From: DATGMP01 sp035293565
GTDB lineage: Bacteria; Pseudomonadota; Alphaproteobacteria; BOG-932; Roseiterribacteraceae
Assembly (NCBI GenBank): GCA_035293565.1
Contig: DATGMP010000127.1
Coordinates: 1 to 30,378 of the forward strand
Direction: 5' to 3'
Length of the DNA stretch: 30,378 nucleotides
Shown here: piece after piece, positions 24,046-30,378 of the stretch
Layout of the letters: each line of letters opens with the position of its first letter
Numbering within the stretch: position 1 is the first letter of the stretch
Program-made: the position numbers and the translations under genes
Notes under the pieces: model-generated
Told to the model about the DNA's origin: nothing
The model's database searches: none
What the model saw: only the letters and a program-made list of their open reading frames with translations

Positions 24046-24163
24046 CGCAATTCAGAGTCGGAAATCTTGACCGCGGATCGCCCCGTTTTTCGCCGCGCCC
24101 GCCTCCCTGATGTCGTTCGGCTTCGGCCTTGTGGGAATCGCGAGCGGACGGCGCATATAAGGA

Positions 24164-24181
24164 TGTCGTAAAATTTGACAG
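24164..24181 (+). promoter_or_regulatory. Upstream activator element 1 of the PEP-CTERM gene
   Basis: TGTCGTAAAATTTGACAG; TGTC and GACA are inverted arms. It matches the shared form TGTCG-N6-TTnACAG seen also at 24266 and 18515. It lies 153 bases before the -24 box. Confidence 0.6.
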
Positions 24182-24221
24182 CGGCTGGGACGGTCGTTGG
24201 TCCATGACCGCGCCGAAGCTG

Positions 24222-24239
24222 TTGACCCAATTGTGTCAA
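24222..24239. promoter_or_regulatory. TTGAC...GTCAA dyad between the two activator elements
   Basis: TTGACCCAATTGTGTCAA is an imperfect 18-base palindrome with outer arms TTGAC/GTCAA and inner CAATTG. It is of the same length as the activator elements but of a different sequence; it could be a further regulator site. The call rests on symmetry and position only. Confidence 0.35.
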
Positions 24240-24265
24240 GACATCGCGCTTCATCCATTTGATAG

Positions 24266-24283
24266 TGTCGGCGCGATTTACAG
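24266..24283 (+). promoter_or_regulatory. Upstream activator element 2 of the PEP-CTERM gene
   Basis: TGTCGGCGCGATTTACAG matches the 18515-18532 element at TGTCGG and TTTACAG with a free middle. It ends 51 bases before the -24 box, a common distance for sigma-54 enhancer sites. Confidence 0.6.
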
Positions 24284-24334
24284 TATCGCCACGCATTCCT
24301 TCAGCAACTGCGCAGTCCCGCAAACATTCGTGAT

Positions 24335-24350
24335 TGGCATGATTTTTGCT
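24335..24350 (+). promoter_or_regulatory. Sigma-54 promoter of the PEP-CTERM gene
   Basis: TGGCAT-GATTT-TTGCT has the invariant GG and GC ten bases apart and nearly the full consensus. Transcription would start near 24361, 35 bases before the ATG at 24396. The region 24046-24395 has no gene and is explained by this control segment. Confidence 0.75.
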
Positions 24351-24395
24351 TGGACTCAGAACGTCCGCCCCGATCCTCTAAATGGTGAGAGCACG

Positions 24396-25454
24396 ATGAA
24401 TCAGATCAGTATCCAGCCAAGTCCTTCTCGGTATCGGCAACATGCGCGAACCAGCGGATCGACGATTGTCGCGACGACGGCTCTCCTGTTGGGGTTCAGC
24501 GTGCCTGCGCGAGCGACGGTGTTTTTTACGGCCACGGAAACTACGCCTGCCGCGATCCATCAAACGGCGGTCCTCGGCAATTTCTTGTCCTTCGGCTTCG
24601 AGCAAACGACGGTCAGCGGCGAGTGCACAGGCTGTCTCAGCGCGAGCGCAGGCGACGGTACGCCGCTCGGCATCTATGGCTTTACCGTCAGCAGCCTCCC
24701 CTTCAACTACATCACCGACCCGGCCAGTACAGATGGCTTCACACAATCCGCCATTCCGTCGGGCGGCAGCTACTTCGAGCACTATGCCGGCTACGGCAAC
24801 TTTGGAATTTCGACCGGGGCATCGAATCTTTTGGGCGGAGGCGCCAACTATTTCGGCCTAACCGTCTGGGCAACGCCGGGGTCGACGACCGCTACTATGG
24901 AATTCGACATTAACGGCGACCCTACCCACCCCGCCACGTCGAACGTGATCGATCTGCCATCCGAGCCGCTCTATCTGGACGTCACGGGCACCACAACGGC
25001 ACCTGTCGCGCTTACGGATCTGACACCCGGTCAAACGCCTGACTTCATGTCCTTCACGGACCCGCTCACCGTCGACTTCACGATCACGCTGTCGGATACG
25101 CCATTCTCCCCGTCCGTCGCTCCGCCGCCAACGCCAGGCTCCGGATCGGACCTTCCCGAGCCTTGGACTTCGGCGGTGATGATTTCCGGATTGCTCGCGC
25201 TCGGCTTCGCGCGGCGCGTGAGGCCGCTCCATCTAGCGCAGTCGGACGGATATCGAACTTCCATGCGCAGATTCAGTCAGAAACGCATTACTGAAGATCT
25301 ATTGGCCGCGGCGAACCTATTCCGCCATGGGCTCGGACCAACTTACGATTGCCTAATATTTCCTTCTACCACTTACTTTCCGGGGTTAGGGTTGATCGTT
25401 CGCTGTCTCCAATCCGGCTCGGGAGGGCACGATGACGGGTTCCGAGTACAATAA
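24396..25454 (+). CDS. PEP-CTERM sorting-domain protein with an unusual C-terminal extension
   Basis: Protein of 352 residues. A signal peptide (TSGSTIVATTALLLGFSVPARA) is followed by a beta-rich secreted domain of unknown function with one Cys pair (ECTGCL). The sorting signal is LPEPWTSAVMISGLLALGFA then RRVR, with Pro-Glu-Pro at 254-256. Exosortase normally recognises this and cleaves the tail, and natural proteins stop a few residues after the arginines. Here the frame goes on for about 75 residues without any domain and overlaps the next gene start (25432). A TAG lies one frame away at 25234-25236, so a frameshift or stop loss is likely. GGTGAGAG precedes the ATG. A sigma-54 promoter with two activator elements controls it. 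Confidence 0.78.
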   Translation: MNQISIQPSPSRYRQHARTSGSTIVATTALLLGFSVPARATVFFTATETTPAAIHQTAVLGNFLSFGFEQTTVSGECTGCLSASAGDGTPLGIYGFTVSSLPFNYITDPASTDGFTQSAIPSGGSYFEHYAGYGNFGISTGASNLLGGGANYFGLTVWATPGSTTATMEFDINGDPTHPATSNVIDLPSEPLYLDVTGTTTAPVALTDLTPGQTPDFMSFTDPLTVDFTITLSDTPFSPSVAPPPTPGSGSDLPEPWTSAVMISGLLALGFARRVRPLHLAQSDGYRTSMRRFSQKRITEDLLAAANLFRHGLGPTYDCLIFPSTTYFPGLGLIVRCLQSGSGGHDDGFRVQ

Positions 25455-25968
25455 GCGGCAAGAGGGTACTGCCTCGATATTTGACGTGACTCCGGCGCAG
25501 GCGCCGAAATTCATGCTGATGGCCGTCGGCGGCGGCATCCTGGCGCTTCTTGGGCTCTTCATGGGGCCGTTCGGCTGGATCCTGTTTCTCCCGATCGGAA
25601 TCTTCGGAGTCTGGTTCGGCTATTTCCGGGACGGTCGGCCGCAAGGGCACCGCGTCGCCAGCTCGTTCCGCGTGAGTCCGAGCTCGATCGAGGCCAACGG
25701 GCGAACATTCCAGAAAGACGATATTCACCGTCTGATCATCAAGAACGGCCTCAACAATGAGGTCCTCGTATCGCCGAATATCGTCATTCCCGTCAACACG
25801 TCGACGGCGATGGGCGTGGCCCACAGGGCCCGGCTCGCGACACTCGCCAACGGTCTCGAAGTCGAGACCGGCGGCAGGGCCTATCTCCTCGCAGGCGGAA
25901 TGGATCAGACCACAGCGTTCGGGCTGATGACCGACGTCAGCAGGATCATGGGGTTCAGCACCGCCTGA
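25432..25968 (+). CDS. Small membrane protein, unknown function
   Basis: Protein of 178 residues with a short polar N-terminus, two close hydrophobic segments (about 27-45 and 47-65) and a soluble C-terminal domain of about 110 residues that looks alpha/beta (RVSPSSIEANGRTFQKDDIH, RLIIKNGLNNEVLVSP). I do not recognise the family. GGGAGGG ends four bases before the ATG, a strong start signal, even though it lies inside the tail of the PEP-CTERM frame. This supports the view that the PEP-CTERM reading frame originally stopped earlier. Confidence 0.7.
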   Translation: MTGSEYNKRQEGTASIFDVTPAQAPKFMLMAVGGGILALLGLFMGPFGWILFLPIGIFGVWFGYFRDGRPQGHRVASSFRVSPSSIEANGRTFQKDDIHRLIIKNGLNNEVLVSPNIVIPVNTSTAMGVAHRARLATLANGLEVETGGRAYLLAGGMDQTTAFGLMTDVSRIMGFSTA

Positions 25969-26043
25969 TCCGACATCGATCAGGTCGATAGTCGCGATTT
26001 CGCGTCGGGCGGCGGTTAGCGCCGCCGCATGGAGGGGCTATCG

Positions 26044-26787
26044 ATGAAGGCGAGTTCCAGAGCGCTCCTGATGATCGCTTCGATTTTGGCCTTTACGCAG
26101 ACGACGGCGGTGAAGGCGCAAGACGAGAATCCCACGACCCCCGGCGCGATCCCGAACCCGGGCACCTACCAAGGCAGCATGGAGCTGCAGCGGCGGTCGG
26201 ACCAGCAAGACCAACAATTCCGACAGCAGCAATCGCTGCAACCGCAATATCAACAGCCACGGTACAACCCGCAACAGCGGGCCTACGGCGGAGCGCCACA
26301 CCAATCCTTGCCCAGCGCGCAACCGGAGACCCGATCGCGACAGAGCGTCAATCCGTTCGGCGAGCTATCGCCGGGCGACCTTGCCGCCCAGGACGCTCTG
26401 AACCGCGGCGATTGGGTGGGCGCGGTCCGATTGTGGCGGCCGCTGGCGGAACGCGGTGACGTCAACGCCGAATACAATCTGGGCGTCATGTACGACCAAG
26501 GTCACGGCGTCGGCATGAACAAGGCGGAGGCCGCTCGCTGGTATCTCAAGGCGGCCGAACGGGGTATGAGCCCGGCGATGCTGAATCTCGGGAACATCAT
26601 TGTACTCAGCTCGCGAGGACCGGCAGATATGGTGTCGGCCTACAAATGGTTCCTGGTGGCGGCGCGCGACAATGATCCCGGCGTGCGCGCCAACGCGCAG
26701 CACAATTTGGGCTTGGTCGCGCCGCTGATGTTGCGCAGCCAGATCGCCCGCGCCGAGGCGCAGGCGCAATCCTGGAGTCCAAAGTGA
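26044..26787 (+). CDS. Secreted Sel1-repeat (TPR-like) protein
   Basis: Protein of 247 residues with a signal peptide (MKASSRALLMIASILAFTQT to VKAQ), a Gln/Pro-rich low-complexity linker (about 45-95) and Sel1-like repeats in the second half: GDWVGAVRLWRPLAERGDVN, AEYNLGVMYDQGHGVGMNKA, EAARWYLKAAERGMSPAMLN and SAYKWFLVAARDND. Sel1 repeats bind other proteins; secreted forms often act in envelope or stress signalling. The start at 26044 follows GGAGGGG; the ATG at 26029 overlaps that site and is unlikely. No partner gene can be named. Confidence 0.82.
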   Translation: MKASSRALLMIASILAFTQTTAVKAQDENPTTPGAIPNPGTYQGSMELQRRSDQQDQQFRQQQSLQPQYQQPRYNPQQRAYGGAPHQSLPSAQPETRSRQSVNPFGELSPGDLAAQDALNRGDWVGAVRLWRPLAERGDVNAEYNLGVMYDQGHGVGMNKAEAARWYLKAAERGMSPAMLNLGNIIVLSSRGPADMVSAYKWFLVAARDNDPGVRANAQHNLGLVAPLMLRSQIARAEAQAQSWSPK

Positions 26788-26820
26788 ATCCGCCCGTGCG
26801 CATGATTAGCCTCGCGAAAT

Positions 26821-26865
26821 TGAATTCCCCTGGAATTCAGGCGCATATTCCGCGAAACGAATTCC
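26821..26865. promoter_or_regulatory. GAATTCC palindrome plus a third half site
   Basis: TGAATTCC-CCT-GGAATTCA (26821-26839) is a perfect 8-bp dyad, and a further GAATTCC lies at 26859-26865, directly ahead of the small frame at 26879. The spacing between the last two like half sites is about two helical turns. This is operator-like but no regulator is known. Confidence 0.35.
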
Positions 26866-26878
26866 GGGAGGCGCGTTC

Positions 26879-26932
26879 ATGAAGGCGCCCCCGGCCGCCC
26901 TGGGCCTGCTGCGCCGGCGCTCGAAGAAATGA
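26879..26932 (+). CDS. Possible 17-residue peptide
   Basis: ATG at 26879 opens 17 codons (MKAPPAALGLLRRRSKK) ended by TGA at 26930. GGGAGG lies seven bases before the ATG, a near ideal ribosome site. The peptide is basic and amphipathic. It lies alone between the Sel1 gene and the VOC gene. It could be a leader peptide or a small protein; a chance frame cannot be excluded. Confidence 0.3.
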   Translation: MKAPPAALGLLRRRSKK

Positions 26933-27082
26933 GATTTCTCGCTGAGCTCTGAGCCTCTTCGCCGACAGCGAAATGCCGCATGATGCCTGGATTCTTTGAT
27001 TGGCCGCGCATCGCAACTTGATGTTCTCTCGGAACGTTCGCGCATAGCTCTGAGCGTCACGCCCGCCTTAGGAGCACGTGAA

Positions 27083-27538
27083 ATGAACGCCACCCGGGTC
27101 CAACTCGATCAACTGAACCTCGTGAGCGGAAACATCGAAGCGTCGATGGCCTTTTATCGCCGGCTCGGCGTCGAGATACCGGAGGAACGCGTGTGGCGTA
27201 CCGCGACCGGCGTTCACCATGCGAGCGCGGCCGAGAACAAGGATAGGGCGATCGATCTCGACCTGGACAGTTCTGCATTTGCGCAAATCTGGAACCGCGG
27301 CTGGAAAGGGCGCGACGACCTTCGAGGCAGGGTCGTGATCGGTTTCAAGCTGCCGTCCCAAGCCGCCGTCGACGCCACCTATGCCGATCTGACCGGCGCT
27401 GGTTATACGGGATTGCAACCGCCCTATGACGCGTTCTGGGGTGCCAGATACGCGATCGTCGAGGATCCGGACGGCATCGCCGTCGGCCTGATGAGCCCAA
27501 TCTCTCCCGAACGCCGCTCTGCGCCGCCGGAGGTCTAG
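27083..27538 (+). CDS. VOC (glyoxalase/dioxygenase) family protein
   Basis: Protein of 151 residues with two beta-alpha-beta-beta-beta halves: LDQLNLVSGNIEASMAFYRR LG at the start and RYAIVEDPDGIAVGLMSP at the end, the latter carrying the family metal-site pattern DPDG. Members are lyases, fosfomycin-type transferases or dioxygenases; no reaction can be fixed here. AGGAG lies eight bases before the ATG at 27083. Its stop TAG (27536-27538) overlaps the stop of the convergent sulfotransferase gene in a shared CTAG. Confidence 0.82.
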   Translation: MNATRVQLDQLNLVSGNIEASMAFYRRLGVEIPEERVWRTATGVHHASAAENKDRAIDLDLDSSAFAQIWNRGWKGRDDLRGRVVIGFKLPSQAAVDATYADLTGAGYTGLQPPYDAFWGARYAIVEDPDGIAVGLMSPISPERRSAPPEV

Positions 27539-29136
27539 CTCGATCGCAGCGCGTCGGTGAATGGCTTCAGCAGCGCCTGGTAAGACCGTGCGCGGCCGAT
27601 CGAGCTCCGATAAAGCGGTTGGCGTACCTGGACGGCGCTGGCCGTGCGCACGACACGGTCGGCCTGATGGAAAGCTCGGCAGGCTTCGTTCCATTCAAGG
27701 CCGCAATGCGCGAGAATGCGGCGCGTCTGGGGCTCGAAATCATCGACCAGCCGCTCATAGTCGACATCGAGCAATACGGTCTTGGGCAGAACCTGGCGCC
27801 AATGCTCCATCACCGCCTCGTAAGCGCGATAATAGCGGCCCAACTCGGCGAGATCGTAGGCGTAGGGATAATCCCCGTCGAACGCCGTCGAAAAACAGGA
27901 AAGGCACGTATCCAGCGGGTCGCGCCGCACATGCAGAATGCGTGCATTGGGAAAGACGACGTGGATGAAACCAGCCAGAAGGAAGTTCGGGAGCGCCTTA
28001 TCGACCAGCCTTTTGCCCGGCGGGGCGAGCGCCAGTCCTTTCGCCGCATAACGCATGCCGATCCGGCGCAGCCGGGTTTCCGAAAAACCTCTCGCCGCAT
28101 CGGTCAAACCGTCCGCCGCCGAAACCGCGCGGGCGAATTCATCGATTTCCCCGGCACAGAATAGATCCGGATGGCTGGCAAGGATCTGCTCGACCAAAGT
28201 CGAACCGGAACGCGGCATCCCGACGATGAAAATCGGATTCTCCGGCCTGGCGTGACGCGCTGAGTGCGCGGATATCCTGTCGCGCGAGAACCAGCTGCGC
28301 ATGGCGTCGCTCAGGTCCAACGTCTCCGATTCATTGTAAGCGATCCGACTGCGCCGGATCGCGTTGGCTCTCGCCAATTCGGCGAAGGCGCGCTCATGCC
28401 GGCCCAGATCGCCATAAGCCTTGGCCCGCGCGAAGCGAAAGTCCGACTCCTCGTCAGGCGTGAAGGACTGCACCTCGCCTGCCAGCGCCTCCAGCGCGGC
28501 GATATGCCGGTCGCCCTCCGCGAAAGTCTTCAGCCGCGCAAGCACGCGGTAAAAGCCGGGTTTTTGAGGCGCCAGATCGATCGCCCGCTCGATGGCCCGG
28601 CGCGCTTCGTCCAGCCGTCCGAGCCACATATAAAGGCTTGCCGCGCAGGCATGAGCATCCGCGAAATCAGGCTTCAGCGCGACAACCATGTCAAACTGAC
28701 GGAGCGCCTCTTCGACACGGTCGAGCCCGATGAGCGCGCGACCGAGATTGTACCGTGCCTCGAGATAATCGGGCCTGCCCGCAAGCGCCCGCTCGTAATG
28801 GAGAGCCGCCTCGTCCAGACGGTTCATCCTCTGCAGGATATTGGCGAGATTGTTGTGCGCCTCCGCATGGGCGGGATCGAGCGCTATCGCCCGTCGATAG
28901 GAGCGGGCGGCCTCCGCCGTCCGTTGCGCCATGCCCAGCACGGCGCCAAGCCGGTAATGCGTGCCGGCGACGCGGGGGTTCTTCCGTGCCGCCTCGGTCA
29001 ACAACTGGACCGCCTGATCGATATTGCCCTGCCTCGCGTAAGTCGCCCCGAGGTCAGCAAGCAACTGGAACCCGCTCACATCGCGAGCCGGCGCCGTAGC
29101 ATCAGCGATTTTTCGAGACTCCCGTGCGTTACTCAA
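27535..29136 (-). CDS. TPR-sulfotransferase fusion protein
   Basis: Protein of 533 residues. Residues about 20-265 are tetratricopeptide repeats (for example AHAEAHNNLANILQRMNRLD, YLEARYNLGRALIGLDRVEE). From residue 300 there is a sulfotransferase domain with the PAPS 5'-phosphosulfate loop PIFIVGMPRSGSTLVEQIL (301-319) and the 3'-phosphate site RRDPLDTCLSCF (404-415). Such proteins transfer sulfate from PAPS to a protein or glycan held by the TPR part. No signal peptide or membrane segment is seen, so it is probably cytosolic. It faces the alpha/beta hydrolase gene, the two starts 140 bases apart. Length fits the family. Confidence 0.88.
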   Translation of the reverse strand: MSNARESRKIADATAPARDVSGFQLLADLGATYARQGNIDQAVQLLTEAARKNPRVAGTHYRLGAVLGMAQRTAEAARSYRRAIALDPAHAEAHNNLANILQRMNRLDEAALHYERALAGRPDYLEARYNLGRALIGLDRVEEALRQFDMVVALKPDFADAHACAASLYMWLGRLDEARRAIERAIDLAPQKPGFYRVLARLKTFAEGDRHIAALEALAGEVQSFTPDEESDFRFARAKAYGDLGRHERAFAELARANAIRRSRIAYNESETLDLSDAMRSWFSRDRISAHSARHARPENPIFIVGMPRSGSTLVEQILASHPDLFCAGEIDEFARAVSAADGLTDAARGFSETRLRRIGMRYAAKGLALAPPGKRLVDKALPNFLLAGFIHVVFPNARILHVRRDPLDTCLSCFSTAFDGDYPYAYDLAELGRYYRAYEAVMEHWRQVLPKTVLLDVDYERLVDDFEPQTRRILAHCGLEWNEACRAFHQADRVVRTASAVQVRQPLYRSSIGRARSYQALLKPFTDALRSS

Positions 29137-29276
29137 GTCGTATACCGATATTATGTCCCATCGAACGGAGCGACACGGAATTTCCTGCGTCCGTCGAGCC
29201 GATGTTCGACGTGTCGATGGCGCCTTCCGCTCCGGTCGGCTACGCTCGGGTCAAATTCAATCCATGGGAGGCTTTC

Positions 29277-30236
29277 ATGACCGCTCAGATCGAGAGCCGG
29301 TATGTCGAGGCCAACGGGCTTCGGCATCATTATCTGACCGCCGGCCAAGGCTCAGTCGTGCTGCTTTGCCACGGATTTCCGGAGCTTTGCTGGTCCTGGA
29401 GACACCAGATCCCGGCGCTCGCCGAGGCCGGCTACAAGGTCATCGCACCCGATCTGCGCGGCTATGGCGACACGAAGGGGCCGAGCGACCCGGAGGCCTA
29501 TACCAATCTCCATGTCGTGGGCGACATGGTCGCGCTCCTGGATGCGCTCGGCGAGAAGCAGGCGGTGATCGTGGGCCATGATTGGGGATCGCCCGTCGCC
29601 TGGATGGCGGCGCAGCTTCGGCCCGACCGATTCCGCGCGGTAGCCTCATTGTCCGTGATGCACGGCCCGAGGATGCCCCTACCGCCGCCGGAATTCGCGG
29701 TGAGCCAAGGGATGACCGATCTCTACTGGCTCTATTTCCAGCCGCCCGGCCAGGCGGAGGCGGACATGGAGCGCGATACGCACGAGACCTTCCTCAGGCT
29801 GTTCTACGGCGTCTCGGGAGACGCCTTCCGCGCCGGCGACAGCTGGAACCTCCGCGTCGATCCGAAGGTCGGGCTTGTCAATACGCTGGTGCGGCCGAAG
29901 CGCCTGCCCGACTGGCTGCCGGAGTCCGAGCTCGAGCGCTATGCGATCACCTATGCCCGCACCGGTTTCCGAACCTCGCTGAACTGGTATCGCTGCATGG
30001 CGCGCACGTGGCAGCTTTCGGCGGCCTGGGCCGATTTGCCGGTCAAGGTCCCTGCCCTTTTCATCGGCGGCAAGGCCGACCCGACGCTGACTCAGCTTCA
30101 GCGCGGCGCCGACGCGATGAAATCGATCGTCCCAGAGCTCCGCGACGTCGTCATGGTCGAAGCGGGCCACTGGGTTCAGCAGGAGGATCCCGAGGCCGTG
30201 AGCCAGGGGCTGATAAGGTTCCTGAAGGGGCTCTAG
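29277..30236 (+). CDS. Alpha/beta hydrolase, epoxide-hydrolase-like
   Basis: Protein of 319 residues. The oxyanion motif HGFPE (32-36), nucleophile elbow GHDWGS (100-105) with Asp102, the cap-region tyrosines, and the late acid and base in GGKADPTLTQ and AGHWVQQEDP match soluble epoxide hydrolases, which open epoxides through an ester on the aspartate. Haloalkane dehalogenases share the Asp nucleophile, but HGFPE and the cap favour epoxide hydrolase. ATG at 29277 has GGGAGG six bases upstream; the frame is open to 29124 but that part overlaps the sulfotransferase start and is not conserved-looking. Confidence 0.88.
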   Translation: MTAQIESRYVEANGLRHHYLTAGQGSVVLLCHGFPELCWSWRHQIPALAEAGYKVIAPDLRGYGDTKGPSDPEAYTNLHVVGDMVALLDALGEKQAVIVGHDWGSPVAWMAAQLRPDRFRAVASLSVMHGPRMPLPPPEFAVSQGMTDLYWLYFQPPGQAEADMERDTHETFLRLFYGVSGDAFRAGDSWNLRVDPKVGLVNTLVRPKRLPDWLPESELERYAITYARTGFRTSLNWYRCMARTWQLSAAWADLPVKVPALFIGGKADPTLTQLQRGADAMKSIVPELRDVVMVEAGHWVQQEDPEAVSQGLIRFLKGL

Positions 30237-30378
30237 CCCGAACTTTGCCCATTTTTCCAGCTAAGTGGCTGAGAGGTTTGGATATCGGCTTGTACTTGTA
30301 GTCATAAGATTGGTAAGAATGCGCTTGACAGGCATGACGGCTGATGATTCAAGCTGCACATGTACGTCGCGATCGTAC

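Noticed and set aside
28264..29280. Plus-strand open frame of 338 codons
   Set aside because: It is antisense to the TPR-sulfotransferase, whose PAPS motifs are unmistakable.
30237..30378. TTGACA at 30325 near the right edge as a -35 box
   Set aside because: No convincing -10 box follows at 16-18 bases and no gene start is visible before the window ends.

Overview
The window is GC-rich, densely packed chromosomal DNA from an alphaproteobacterium, most likely a sphingomonad. This rests on the style of the genes (a PEP-CTERM protein with sigma-54 control, a TonB, AtuA/Coq4-type catabolic genes, an IS5-type remnant of a kind common in that group) and was not tested by any search. No rRNA, tRNA or CRISPR array was seen.

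Layout. Positions 1-1132 carry a cut-off hypothetical gene and a nu-class-like glutathione S-transferase, both on the minus strand. Positions about 1200-4320 are a visibly AT-richer island: a DUF262 (ParB-fold) gene and a HEPN-type gene in tandem on the plus strand, met tail to tail by a DNA methyltransferase on the minus strand. It reads as a compact restriction-like or abortive defence cassette and is the best candidate for an undescribed system here. Positions 4349-12970 are a same-strand (minus) catabolic cluster: Coq4-like, AtuA-like, second Coq4-like, malonyl-CoA synthetase (MatB type), hydratase, amidohydrolase, then an MddA-type methanethiol methyltransferase and an LLM flavin oxidoreductase. 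Tight spacing in the first four to five genes suggests one operon that activates, hydrates and cleaves an acid whose identity is not readable from sequence. Positions 13028-17698 hold, still on the minus strand, an Amt ammonium transporter, a TonB-type protein, a glycine-zipper lipoprotein, a MaoC dehydratase and a MATE exporter.

From 18000 on most genes are on the plus strand. A Gdx guanidinium exporter has a candidate guanidine-II (mini-ykkC) leader. A frameshifted IS5-type transposase stub is followed by a GT-C membrane glycosyltransferase, a beta-helix protein with a 29-proline stalk, two tandem LuxR-type regulators that are paralogues, a PEP-CTERM protein, a small membrane protein and a Sel1-repeat lipoprotein-like secreted protein. 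The glycosyltransferase and the PEP-CTERM gene share an 18-base upstream element and sigma-54 promoters, which points to a common envelope or exopolysaccharide regulon. The window closes with a VOC protein, a convergent TPR-sulfotransferase and an epoxide-hydrolase-like alpha/beta hydrolase. Several intergenic hairpin repeats are scattered through the window.
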